Part shown: positions 1-7,355 of the stretch, piece after piece
How positions within the stretch are numbered: the stretch's first letter is position 1
Layout of the letters: each line of letters begins with the position of its first letter
Assembly (NCBI RefSeq): GCF_019091455.1
Contig: NZ_JAGXJN010000032.1
Location: 1-64,000, forward strand
Origin: Chitinophaga sp. GbtcB8
GTDB lineage: Bacteria > Bacteroidota > Bacteroidia > Chitinophagales > Chitinophagaceae
Reading direction: 5' to 3'
Length of the DNA: 64,000 bases
Made by a program: the position numbers and the translations under genes
Notes under the pieces: model-generated
Seen by the model: the letters and a program-made list of their open reading frames with translations, nothing else
What the model was told of the DNA's origin: nothing
The model's database searches: none

Positions 1-283
1 AGCGGCATTAGATGCCATAACGTTTTCTTTGTCGAAAGAATTGGGAGCAAAAACCATTCGTATCAATTCTATTTTGCCGGGAGCTACGGAAACAGAAGGA
101 GCAAGCAGTGCGGGTGTTACTACCGGTAGTGAGGATGAAAAATTGTTTATTGCCAATACACCGCTTGGGCGTAGAGGGCAACCCGAAGATATTGCGAAAG
201 CCGCCGTTTTTCTTGCTTCGGATGATGCAGCCTGGATTACGGGAGAACAAATTTCCGTTTCCGGTGGTATGTACGGTTTTTAA
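1..283 (+). CDS. SDR family oxidoreductase, C-terminal part (5' truncated by window edge)
   Basis: The reading frame is open from base 2 and ends at TAA 281-283. About 93 residues are present. They show the typical end of a classical short-chain dehydrogenase: SKELG, then IRINSILPGATETE (the substrate-loop segment following the active-site helix), then GRRGQPEDIAKAAVFLASDDAAWITGEQISVSGGMYGF, the C-terminal signature of the FabG-like branch. The Rossmann NAD(P)-binding motif and the Ser-Tyr-Lys residues lie upstream of the window. Substrate cannot be told. It is followed by a good stem-loop terminator, so it probably ends its transcription unit and is not co-transcribed with the receptor gene at 558. 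Confidence 0.9.
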   Translation, partial: AALDAITFSLSKELGAKTIRINSILPGATETEGASSAGVTTGSEDEKLFIANTPLGRRGQPEDIAKAAVFLASDDAAWITGEQISVSGGMYGF

Positions 284-297
284 ATCAGCAATAACCC

Positions 298-337
298 AAA
301 GCCATAGATACACAAGTTATCTGTGGCTTTTTTTTAA
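298..337 (+). terminator. Rho-independent terminator after the SDR gene
   Basis: AAAGCCATAGATA pairs with TATCTGTGGCTTT (one mismatch) across a short loop and is followed by a run of eight T. It starts 14 bases after the SDR stop codon. Confidence 0.75.
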
Positions 338-464
338 AAATCACTTCTTTAGCCGCAGCTGGTCTTCCACTTATTGATAGGACAGCCGTTGCCGTGTATG
401 CTATTGACCATGCTCATGGGGATCTAACCTGCTCAAATACAATACGAAGCCAAAAGGCCCTCAA

Positions 465-532
465 TTTTTCCGGATTTCGTAAATCTTTTTCCGGATCGGA
501 TCACCTACCCCTCCCATTCCGCCGGACCTTTG
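465..532 (+). promoter_or_regulatory. Direct-repeat operator candidate and -7-like element upstream of the siderophore receptor
   Basis: The 11-mer TTTTTCCGGAT occurs twice, at 465-475 and 486-496. The copies are 21 bp apart, about two helical turns, the arrangement expected for an AraC/XylS-type activator. GACCTTTG at 525-532 differs at one base from the Bacteroidota -7 element TAnnTTTG, and no clear TTG -33 is seen. A start site near 537-540 would make the TTG at 537 untranslatable and supports ATG 558 as the receptor start. The rest of the 284-557 spacer holds only the terminator at 298-337. Confidence 0.45.
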
Positions 533-557
533 CGCCTTGAAACGATATCACTATAGA

Positions 558-2927
558 ATGAAGTATTACTTATTATCAGCCCTCTTTTTATTATGCACAC
601 TGGTGGCTGCCGCACAGGCGCAAACCGGCACTATTAAAGGAAAGGTACGTACTGCCGACGGGCAGCCGGCCGGATTTGTAACCGTAGGCATTGCCGGCAC
701 CAAAATAGGCGCTATTACTACTGAAAGCGGCGCCTACCAGCTGGACCGTCTGAAACCAGGCACCTATACCGTGCGCACCAGCGCTGTAGGCCTGCTGACA
801 CAGGAAAAAACCGTAACCGTAATTGCCGGTCAGATAGTGACCGTAGAAGATATTAAGCTGGAAGAATCTGCCTCCAAACTTAAAGAGGTGGTAATTGAAG
901 GACAAAAAACCAACTATAAGCCCAGCGAAGTATCCAATACCCTGCGTTTAAAAACATCCCTGCTGGAAACACCGCAGAACATACAGGTGATCAGCGGCAA
1001 GCTGATTGCCGACCAGCAGATCACCGATATGCTGGAAGGCGTAACCCGCAATGTGAGCGGCGCTACCCGCGGCGAACACTGGGATAACTACGCCCGTATC
1101 TATATGCGCGGCTCCAACATCCCTGCCTTCCGCAACGGTATGAATGTAACTATGCCCTTTGGCCCGATGACGGAAGATATGAGCATGGTAGAACGGATTG
1201 AATTTGTAAAAGGCCCTGCCGGTTTGATGATGGCCAACGGGGGGCCCGGCGGTTTTTATAACGTGGTAACCAAAAAACCTACCGGCATTACCAAAGGCGA
1301 AGTAGGTGTTACTTTGGGCAGCTATGACCTGTACCGCGCCACCCTGGATCTGGAAGGTAAGCTGAGCAAAGACGGCAAGCTGCTGTACCGTCTGAACCTG
1401 ATGGGACAATCCAAAAACTCTTTTCAGCAAATTGACTACAATGAGCGCTACTCTGTAGTGCCGGTGCTTACCTATAAGCTGGACGACCGTACTTCCCTGA
1501 CCGCGGAGTACACCTTCCAGTATTCCAAGGTACAGATGATAGGCGCTAACTACCAGTTTTCCCGTAAAGGTTATGCTGACCCGGATGTACCACGCAGCTT
1601 TACCACCACCGCGCCTACCCTGCCCCCTTCCAAAACCAATGACCATAGCCTGCTGTTAAACCTGCACCACCAGATCAATGACGACTGGAGCGTAACGGCA
1701 CAGCTCATGTACGAGAACTATAAGCTGAGGGGCAGCTCCGTATGGCCCGGTGTACAACCCGATTCAGCCGGTTACATGCGCCGCGCTATGACCATATGGG
1801 ATGTGGATGCCGTAAACAGGCTGGGACAGATCTACGTAAACGGTGAAGCCCATACCGGTAGCATAACCCACCGCCTGCTGGGTGGTATAGATGTTGGCGA
1901 AAAAAATAACTACTCCGACTACGGCCAGTTTAAATACATAGACGCAGCCAATACTTTTAATATCTATAACCCGCAATATGCCGCTACTGCAGATATTACG
2001 CCGTTCGACCACAGCGTTCCTGTAAGCCAGCGCACCGGGCCTGATGCATCCGTTTTTACCACCCTGCAATCTTACAAAGGCATTTACGTGCAGGATGAGC
2101 TGCGTTTCCTGCAGGACCGCATCCGCCTTACACTGGCCGGCCGTTATACCTACTCAAAAGATAATGACGGTTCTGAAGTGGAATCTAAAAAATTCACACC
2201 GCGTGTAGGCTTAAGCGTAAGCCTGGACCGCAATACTTCCGTATATGCGTTATATGACCAGGCGTTTGTGCCTACCGCAGGTTATGACAGCGCTAAAAGC
2301 CGCTCTTTTGTACCGGTAACCGGCGATAACGTGGAAGTAGGTTTAAAGCGCGACTGGTTTGGCGGCCGCTGGAACAGCACCCTTTCCGCCTACCGCATTT
2401 ACCGCAACAATACGGTTACCGGCGACCCGAACAACATTAACTGGTCAACCCAGCTGGGGCAAACCCGCACACAGGGTATTGAGCTGGATATCCGCGGCCG
2501 CATTGTAAAAGGCCTGGATGTAACCCTCAACTACGCCTATACGGATTCCAAGATCACCGACGATACCAATAAAGGCAATATAGGCCAGGCCACACCCGGT
2601 ACTGTCCGCAACATTGCCAACGGCTGGCTCTCTTACCGCCTGGAAGAAACTAAGCTGAAAGGTTTGGGTATTGCCATTGGCGCACAATACCAGGGCGGCC
2701 GTTTTGCATGGTATTCCTTTACCGGCGAAACCCCGCTGGAAGATTATTTCCGGATGGATGGCAGCATTTCGTACCAGGGTTCCCGTTACAGCGTTAGCCT
2801 GAACGTAAACAACCTGCTGAGCAAATACCTCTATTCAGGATCTATCCTGAATGATGGCGCGCCGTATTACTTCTGGATACCGGAAGCACCGCGGAACTTC
2901 CGTTTGAATGTAGCTTACAGGTTCTAA
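558..2927 (+). CDS. TonB-dependent siderophore-type receptor with N-terminal carboxypeptidase-regulatory-like domain
   Basis: This is an outer-membrane gated transporter, expected to import an Fe(III)-siderophore with TonB/ExbBD energy. The 789-residue product starts with a signal peptide (MKYYLLSALFLLCTLVAAAQA). A CarboxypepD_reg-like beta domain follows (about residues 24-100: TIKGKVRTADGQPAGFVTV...). The plug is next (about 125-240, with ETPQNIQVISGKLIADQQ and PGGFYNVVTKKP, both typical of the FhuA/FecA siderophore class). The 22-strand barrel ends in an aromatic residue (LNVAYRF). The frame is open from TTG 537, but ATG 558 directly precedes the signal peptide. No FecIR genes are nearby, so control may be by the direct repeats upstream. 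The ligand is unknown. Confidence 0.9.
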   Translation: MKYYLLSALFLLCTLVAAAQAQTGTIKGKVRTADGQPAGFVTVGIAGTKIGAITTESGAYQLDRLKPGTYTVRTSAVGLLTQEKTVTVIAGQIVTVEDIKLEESASKLKEVVIEGQKTNYKPSEVSNTLRLKTSLLETPQNIQVISGKLIADQQITDMLEGVTRNVSGATRGEHWDNYARIYMRGSNIPAFRNGMNVTMPFGPMTEDMSMVERIEFVKGPAGLMMANGGPGGFYNVVTKKPTGITKGEVGVTLGSYDLYRATLDLEGKLSKDGKLLYRLNLMGQSKNSFQQIDYNERYSVVPVLTYKLDDRTSLTAEYTFQYSKVQMIGANYQFSRKGYADPDVPRSFTTTAPTLPPSKTNDHSLLLNLHHQINDDWSVTAQLMYENYKLRGSSVWPGVQPDSAGYMRRAMTIWDVDAVNRLGQIYVNGEAHTGSITHRLLGGIDVGEKNNYSDYGQFKYIDAANTFNIYNPQYAATADITPFDHSVPVSQRTGPDASVFTTLQSYKGIYVQDELRFLQDRIRLTLAGRYTYSKDNDGSEVESKKFTPRVGLSVSLDRNTSVYALYDQAFVPTAGYDSAKSRSFVPVTGDNVEVGLKRDWFGGRWNSTLSAYRIYRNNTVTGDPNNINWSTQLGQTRTQGIELDIRGRIVKGLDVTLNYAYTDSKITDDTNKGNIGQATPGTVRNIANGWLSYRLEETKLKGLGIAIGAQYQGGRFAWYSFTGETPLEDYFRMDGSISYQGSRYSVSLNVNNLLSKYLYSGSILNDGAPYYFWIPEAPRNFRLNVAYRF

Positions 2928-2937
2928 AAAATAATAA

Positions 2938-2966
2938 GGGCTGACCAGAACGGTCAGCCCTCTTTC
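2938..2966 (+). terminator. Stem-loop terminator after the TonB receptor
   Basis: GGGCTGACC / GGTCAGCCC form a perfect 9-bp stem with loop AGAAC, followed by TCTTT. It lies 10 bases after the receptor stop codon. The T-tract is short but the stem is strong. Confidence 0.65.
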
Positions 2967-3038
2967 ATTGTGTGCCCCCACGATTGCTAATGTTGTTCAA
3001 TGCTGTTCTATATAAAACACGATAGTGATAAGCTGAAT

Positions 3039-3101
3039 AAAAAAAGCCGGCGCTCCACATAAACTACCCCCATCATACTTGTACCATTCAAGAGCACCGG
3101 C
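3039..3101 (-). terminator. Minus-strand terminator-like hairpin with long loop
   Basis: Read on the minus strand, GCCGGTGCTC (3101-3092) pairs with GAGCGCCGGC (3055-3046) with one mismatch. Seven T follow (3045-3039). The loop of about 36 nt is long for a terminator. It lies downstream of, and in the same orientation as, the short ORF at 3275-3472. Confidence 0.4.
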
Positions 3102-3274
3102 AGCATTTCACCCCAGTAAACAATAAAAATTGGTTTTGTCCCCCTGTTATAATATCTCACCTAATTTTTTCTAATTTTTACAGATCCCTGCCGGATGGCT
3201 GCAACGACCGGCTGTGCAACGGTACATTGCAGCGCATTCCAACAGTGTTTCATTTTCAAGGCTGCTGCGTTGAA

Positions 3275-3472
3275 TCAGGCATAGGGCAGACAGACCCACT
3301 TCGAAATAAATTCCACATCCTTAATGTTGGCATAGGTTACGACACACACAATTGGCGCCAGGGAACTCTTTCGCCCCTCCAGATACTCAAATGTTGCCGC
3401 TCCGCTGGCGCCCGGTGTACTGCTAATGTTGTAGGTTTGGCTGTTGGTGTATAGCGAGCTGGCAAGCAACAA
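3275..3472 (-). pseudogene. Short minus-strand ORF, possible gene remnant
   Basis: A 65-codon frame opens directly after a stop codon with a TTG and ends SKWVCLPYA. Its composition (TPGASGAATFEYLEG, PIVCVVTYANIKDVEF) looks like real protein rather than an antisense shadow. No family is recognised. An ATG three bases upstream begins another short frame of 17 residues, so a frameshifted gene start is possible. A minus-strand hairpin with a T-run lies downstream. It could equally be a chance ORF. Confidence 0.25.
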
Positions 3473-3688
3473 TCATTTCCTGTTCTCCTGTGTAAGCCTG
3501 GTTACTATCTGTCGTTCTTTCTGATACAAAGATGAATTAAATGTGAACACGGCTTTTAATAATTGGGGTGAATGCACTGGTTTCTGTGGTATTTCATTTT
3601 AAAGCAGGGTTCAATTATTCCTGATACGAATAATCACAGCACACAAATAGTATTGATAATAATAGGAAACGCAGTATGGCAGGCAGTT

Positions 3689-4384
3689 CTATCGGTTCAT
3701 CAGGTGCATGAACTCATCTTCATAGTTATTGCTTAAGGGAACTTCTTCCCCGCAGTGCAGTACGATCATTTTGTTACGCACGCCAGCTACCTGCGATAAG
3801 GGTACTATAAAGGAACGGTGCACACGTACAAATACAGGAGCGGGTAATTTTTCCAGGATGGCTTTCAGGGTCATTCTTACTATTACGGGGTTCTTATCTT
3901 TCAGGTGGATCTTTAAATAATTATCCAATCCCTCCATAAAAAGAATGTCGGAGAAATGAATTTTTACCAGGCCATAATCCACGCGCAGGGTAATATGATC
4001 GTTACCCGGTACGGCAGCCTTTTGCCGCAGCTCATGCGCCATATTTGCTTTTTCTATTGCTTGTGTAAAACGCTGCAGGGTGTAGGGTTTTACCAGGTAA
4101 TCCACTGCGCTGAGGTCATAGCTTTCCACCGCGTATTCACTAAAGGAAGTGGTAAAGATAACCATCACCCGGGCGGGCACTCTTTTATAGAAGTCCATAC
4201 CGTTTACAGAGGGCATGTTAATGTCCAGTAACAGCAGATCTACCGGGTATTTTTCCAGGTATTCAAAAGCTTCTCCGGCTTTAGTAAAGGTTTTTTTCAG
4301 GTCTACAGTAGGATTATTCGCGCAAAAACCTTTAATAATTTCCAGCGCTGGGGGTTCGTCGTCCAGTGCAATAGCAGTTATCAT
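3689..4384 (-). CDS. LytTR-family response regulator
   Basis: The 231-residue DNA-binding regulator is the partner of the histidine kinase encoded immediately upstream. The receiver domain (about 1-120) has the acidic pair D8/D9, the phospho-acceptor D54 in LLLDINMPSVNG, and K98 in VDYLVKPY. The LytTR domain (about 130-231) includes ITLRVDYGLVKIHFSDILFMEGLDNYLKIH and FVRVHRSFIVPLSQV. The start overlaps the kinase stop by 4 bp (ATGA), which shows translational coupling. Such pairs often control surface or transport genes. The direct target is not evident here. Confidence 0.93.
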   Translation of the reverse strand: MITAIALDDEPPALEIIKGFCANNPTVDLKKTFTKAGEAFEYLEKYPVDLLLLDINMPSVNGMDFYKRVPARVMVIFTTSFSEYAVESYDLSAVDYLVKPYTLQRFTQAIEKANMAHELRQKAAVPGNDHITLRVDYGLVKIHFSDILFMEGLDNYLKIHLKDKNPVIVRMTLKAILEKLPAPVFVRVHRSFIVPLSQVAGVRNKMIVLHCGEEVPLSNNYEDEFMHLMNR

Positions 4385-5421
4385 AGCAGTTCCATTATCA
4401 GTGTCACCTGGTAGTGGTGCGCGTCTTCTGTTATTTCCAGCTTATGTTTACCGGGATACAACAATTCCAAACGTTCTTTGGCATTGTACGCCCCTATTCC
4501 GCTGGAAAATGAATGCTGCGGCAACACTACCTTATAGTTATGCACTGATAAATATAAGGTTTTTTTGGACACTTTAATGTGTATGGATACCTGGGAAGCT
4601 GCTTCGGGGTTAACGCCGTATTTAAATGCATTTTCAATAAAGCGGATCAGGATCAGCGGGGCAATAGCTGCCGGCGCGGCCTCTTGCTGTTCCAGGGTAT
4701 AGCGGATCACTACGGTATCCCCTAAACGGGAACGCTGCAGCTCAATATAATTCCCAAGGTACTCCAGCTCTTTCTGCAATGGAATATTCTGATCTCCTGA
4801 TTCCCTGAACACATAACGCATGAGACCGGAAAGATGCACGATGGAATCTGCCGTAGCATCATCCTTCCGTACCGCCAACGCATATATGCTGTTTAAGGTA
4901 TTGAATAAAAAGTGGGGATTGTTCTGCGCCCGGATAGTGGCCAGCTCCGCGGTCTGCCGGGCGCTTTGCTCTTTATACCTGCGGCGGCGGATCCGCAGCA
5001 ATAAAGAAAAGAATACCACTGCAATAAACAGGAACACCTGGTGTTTCACCTCTGCCAGGAAAGGGCCTGGTGGCGGCGGCGGCAGCTGCGCATCCATTGG
5101 CGGATAAGCTGCGGTGCCCTGCAGGAAAGGATTTCTGCCCGTTAAAAGGGAAGGCAGTAAACAGATCACTATAAATCCCGCCAGGATGCTTAACAGGTAT
5201 GACAGGCATTTCTGTTTAAAGTAAAGCCGGGGTATTATTATAAAATAATGGAGATAAAAGAAACCGAGCATCAGCGCATTGCCTATAAGATCCCGCTGCA
5301 TAGGTTTGGAAAAAAGGAAGGCTGCCCGGTCCGGCGGACCAGTATATAACCAGATCGGTTGGCTCAGGAATAAGACACAACCAATTATGTGCAGGATGGC
5401 ATAGCGGTTCAGCACCTTCAT
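4381..5421 (-). CDS. LytS/YehU-type sensor histidine kinase
   Basis: This is a 346-residue inner-membrane kinase. About four hydrophobic segments (roughly residues 8-26, 47-64, 72-92 and 127-143) are followed by a basic stretch RIRRRR. The His_kinase (PF06580-type) region carries RAQNNPHFLFNTLNSIYAL with H170 as the likely phosphorylation site. The ATPase domain has an N-box (RFIENAFKYG) and a glycine box (GIGAYNAKERLELLYPGKH). A proline-rich linker (PPPPPGP) lies between the third and fourth hydrophobic segments. No extracellular sensing domain is seen. The gene is co-transcribed with the LytTR regulator through the 4-bp overlap. Confidence 0.93.
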   Translation of the reverse strand: MKVLNRYAILHIIGCVLFLSQPIWLYTGPPDRAAFLFSKPMQRDLIGNALMLGFFYLHYFIIIPRLYFKQKCLSYLLSILAGFIVICLLPSLLTGRNPFLQGTAAYPPMDAQLPPPPPGPFLAEVKHQVFLFIAVVFFSLLLRIRRRRYKEQSARQTAELATIRAQNNPHFLFNTLNSIYALAVRKDDATADSIVHLSGLMRYVFRESGDQNIPLQKELEYLGNYIELQRSRLGDTVVIRYTLEQQEAAPAAIAPLILIRFIENAFKYGVNPEAASQVSIHIKVSKKTLYLSVHNYKVVLPQHSFSSGIGAYNAKERLELLYPGKHKLEITEDAHHYQVTLIMELL

Positions 5422-5511
5422 TTGGATGTAAAGTGCTGCGATTCTGTGGTTCAGGCTCCACTTTTGGGGTAAATTGTGGAAATGTTGGGGTATTTGAATG
5501 GAAATGCTCTT

Positions 5512-5541
5512 AAAAAGGAAAAGGCCGTAATAATACGGCCC
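5512..5541 (-). terminator. Terminator after the single-domain response regulator
   Basis: GGCCGTA / TACGGCC form a perfect stem with an ATAA loop (5523-5540). On the minus strand it is followed by TTTTCCTTTTT. It lies about 70 bp past the stop codon of the 5610-5996 gene. Confidence 0.75.
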
Positions 5542-5609
5542 TAACCTATTCCTCTACTTTACTTAGTCAATTATATACACCGGCGGATGTACCGCCTGTA
5601 TGCTGTTAA

Positions 5610-5996
5610 TTAATTATTCAGCAGCCCGTTAATGCACTGGCAAAGCTGCGCTTTTGTAAAAGGCTTTTCCAGGAACATATCTGCGCCCATTTCAATGGCT
5701 ACATCTTTTGCTGCAGGGTCCATACCGGAGATCATAATGATCTTGGTGGCCGGGTATTCCTTTTTCAGGAAAATAATAAAATCCAGCCCGAAACCATCCG
5801 GCAGGCGGTTGTCCAGCAGCACTATGGCCGGCGGTTGTTGTTGAAAATATTCCACAGCATCAGCAATAGTTTTTACATGCTCGATCTCCATTTCTTTACC
5901 GTCCAGTAAAAGGTTGATCAGTAAACACATTTCTCCTTCATCCTCAATGATTAAGAGTTTCTGCTTTTGCGTAGTAGCGGTAATAGTATTGGTCAT
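5610..5996 (-). CDS. Single-domain response regulator (receiver only)
   Basis: The 128-residue protein is a CheY-like receiver with no output domain. It shows the acidic residues E18/D19, the phospho-acceptor D62 in IVLLDNRLPDGFGLD, the S90/G91 switch region and K111 in MFLEKPF. Such proteins act as phosphotransfer intermediates or bind a partner protein. It lies near the LytS/LytTR pair but has its own terminator and a 188-bp gap, so it is probably a separate unit. The partner kinase is unknown. Confidence 0.88.
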   Translation of the reverse strand: MTNTITATTQKQKLLIIEDEGEMCLLINLLLDGKEMEIEHVKTIADAVEYFQQQPPAIVLLDNRLPDGFGLDFIIFLKKEYPATKIIMISGMDPAAKDVAIEMGADMFLEKPFTKAQLCQCINGLLNN

Positions 5997-6410
5997 AAAA
6001 ATGGTTTTTAACGGTCTGACTAGGTTGTTAAGTGTATATATAAAAAATCATACCAATACCGATGGGTGGTTTGGGGAACAAAAAAGCGGCTGCCCATGTA
6101 CTGGCAACCGCTCAAAACTACAGCTATACTAATTACTGATGGAAAACTTTACAAAGCTTTATACCGGAAGTTGTAATAAGGGAATGCTGCGCCGGTTACC
6201 CCGTTCTGGAAATAGAGGTGACATAGACCGGTACGATGTTTTTGTGAAAGGTTATACGCTGTTGAATGTATCGCCTGGCAGGGTAATATCGGGTGGGCTG
6301 ATGTGGCGGTTGGGGAAGTTATTTTCCGGGTCAAGCAGCAAGCCCTCAAAAACATTTTAAACTTAAAAATAATATATAAATTGTAAAGAAATATATAATT
6401 TCGGGTAGTT
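5997..6410. other. Intergenic stretch of about 410 bp
   Basis: The stretch contains the upstream region of the response regulator, a minus-strand terminator hairpin (6080-6112) and an AT-rich region before the hydroxylase gene. Short ORFs exist on both strands, but none has family features. The minus strand between 6360 and 6150 reads as two stop-separated segments with protein-like composition (LLLDPENNFPNRH... and ...PLFPERGNRR...), which may be decayed coding sequence. Confidence 0.4.
6080..6112 (-). terminator. Minus-strand terminator without an obvious gene in front
   Basis: On the minus strand AGCGGTTGCC pairs with GGCAGCCGCT (one mismatch) over a short loop and is followed by six T. 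No intact minus-strand gene precedes it, which fits loss of a gene between 6150 and 6400. Confidence 0.55.
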
Positions 6411-7112
6411 ATGCCCGTTATTCTCGAATACCTGTTACATCTTTCTATACCAGCCCGCTGGGCTATTTTCCTGGCGGAGAATGTACTGATCACTTTCCTG
6501 GTGCTGCTTATTGGTAACGCAGTACTGAAAAGGTCCGGTGTGGTAGAAAGCACCATTACCTCCCGCGATTGGTGGTATTGTGCGCTTACCAATGTGCTGA
6601 ACACCGTGGTTACCTATGCCGGTTACTGGCTGTGGGAAAAGGGTATTATAAGAATTACCATGGAGGAATCCTGGCAGATAGTTATCCATTTCTTATTACT
6701 ATTCTTTGCCATGGACCTGCTGATGTTTGTATTTCACTATCTCATTCATAAGACCTTTTTGTTTAAAGCGGTGCATCATTTGCATCATGAATCAGTAGAT
6801 CCCTCTCCTATTGACCTGTTTGTGCTGCACCCGGTGGAGACCATAGCGTTTGGCAGCCTGTGGGTATGCTTACTGATACTATTCCCTTTTAATATTTATG
6901 CGATCGCTATTTACCTGGCAGTGAATGTTATTTTTGGATTGGCCGGCCACCTGGGGCTGGAACCGCTGCCGGAAGAGCTGCGGAATAAACCGGTGCTAAA
7001 GTATTTGGGTACTTCTACGTTTCATCATAACCATCACCGGGACGTGGAATATAATTTTGGATTTTATACGAGCATCTGGGACAGGATGCTAGGGACGTAT
7101 AAGCGTTATTGA
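6411..7112 (+). CDS. Fatty acid hydroxylase / sterol desaturase family membrane protein
   Basis: This is a 233-residue integral membrane di-iron oxygenase of the fatty acid hydroxylase superfamily. Histidine clusters expected to bind the two irons are H109xxxH113 (FHYLIH), H122-H123..H125-H126 (VHHLHHES), H140, H180, and H205/H206/H208/H209 (FHHNHHRDVEYNFG). Hydrophobic segments lie near residues 18-38, 58-76, 90-110 and 145-180. The family hydroxylates or desaturates lipid-linked substrates with O2 and reductant. The substrate cannot be told. The gene is followed after 7 bp by the start of a broken DUF2071 gene, with which it may once have formed an operon. Confidence 0.88.
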   Translation: MPVILEYLLHLSIPARWAIFLAENVLITFLVLLIGNAVLKRSGVVESTITSRDWWYCALTNVLNTVVTYAGYWLWEKGIIRITMEESWQIVIHFLLLFFAMDLLMFVFHYLIHKTFLFKAVHHLHHESVDPSPIDLFVLHPVETIAFGSLWVCLLILFPFNIYAIAIYLAVNVIFGLAGHLGLEPLPEELRNKPVLKYLGTSTFHHNHHRDVEYNFGFYTSIWDRMLGTYKRY

Positions 7113-7119
7113 ATACGAC

Positions 7120-7233
7120 ATGAAACTTCCAATTATACATGGTTATATTGACCGCAGGATCTTAGTTAATTTTACAGCCGACCCGCAAGTTGTTCAGCAC
7201 ATTATTCCTGGACCGTTCAGACCGAAGGTCGAA
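7120..7233 (+). pseudogene. 5' fragment of a DUF2071 (YqjF-like) gene
   Basis: The first 38 codons give MKLPIIHGYIDRRILVNF followed by TADPQVVQHIIPGPFRPKV. From memory this matches the conserved N-terminus of the DUF2071/YqjF family (proteins of roughly 200-250 residues). After PFRPKV family similarity stops. The frame continues only through sequence that is better explained as the reverse complement of another gene fragment. The gene is therefore truncated at its 3' end. The ATG lies 7 bp after the hydroxylase stop. Confidence 0.6.
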
Positions 7234-7314
7234 ATTTATCTCGCTCACCGCAACTTCTGTATATTTATCACCTTTATAAATTTCCAGGATCTCAAAGGTA
7301 AGCACCAGATCTTT
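7228..7314 (-). pseudogene. 3' fragment of a gene with an NADase-type glycan-binding (discoidin-like) domain
   Basis: Read on the minus strand the segment gives KDLVLTFEILEIYKGDKY then TEVAVSEINFDL. This resembles the characteristic end of the beta-sandwich domain called NADase-type glycan-binding/translocation domain (consensus of the kind EVYPGxKYxDTxISEIxF), as recalled. No start or upstream part is present. It meets the DUF2071 fragment tail to tail near 7230, so both look like debris of a rearrangement. Confidence 0.45.
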
Positions 7315-7338
7315 AAAAAAGCCGGCACGAAGGCCGGC
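7315..7338 (-). terminator. Terminator hairpin between broken genes and GH76
   Basis: GCCGGC (7321-7326) and GCCGGC (7333-7338) form a self-complementary stem. On the minus strand six T follow (7320-7315), and on the plus strand CTTTTCTTCTTT follows, so it may act in both directions. It lies 18 bp past the GH76 stop codon. Confidence 0.7.
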
Positions 7339-7355
7339 CTTTTCTTCTTTAAACA

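Larger units (their letters stand above)
2967..3688. other. Gene-poor stretch of about 720 bp
   Basis: No convincing complete gene is seen between the siderophore receptor terminator and the LytTR regulator. The stretch holds one minus-strand stem-loop with a T-run (3039-3101) and a short minus-strand ORF (3275-3472) that may be a remnant. The rest is AT-rich, with no recognised motif. Confidence 0.5.

Noticed and set aside
948..1646. Long minus-strand ORF (232 codons) inside the TonB receptor gene
   Set aside because: It is the exact antisense of a well-supported coding region, with no family features; produced by codon bias.
6149..6604. Minus-strand ORF overlapping the hydroxylase start
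   Set aside because: Its N-terminal half is antisense to the hydroxylase gene; only the 6150-6360 part might be decayed coding sequence, too short to assign.
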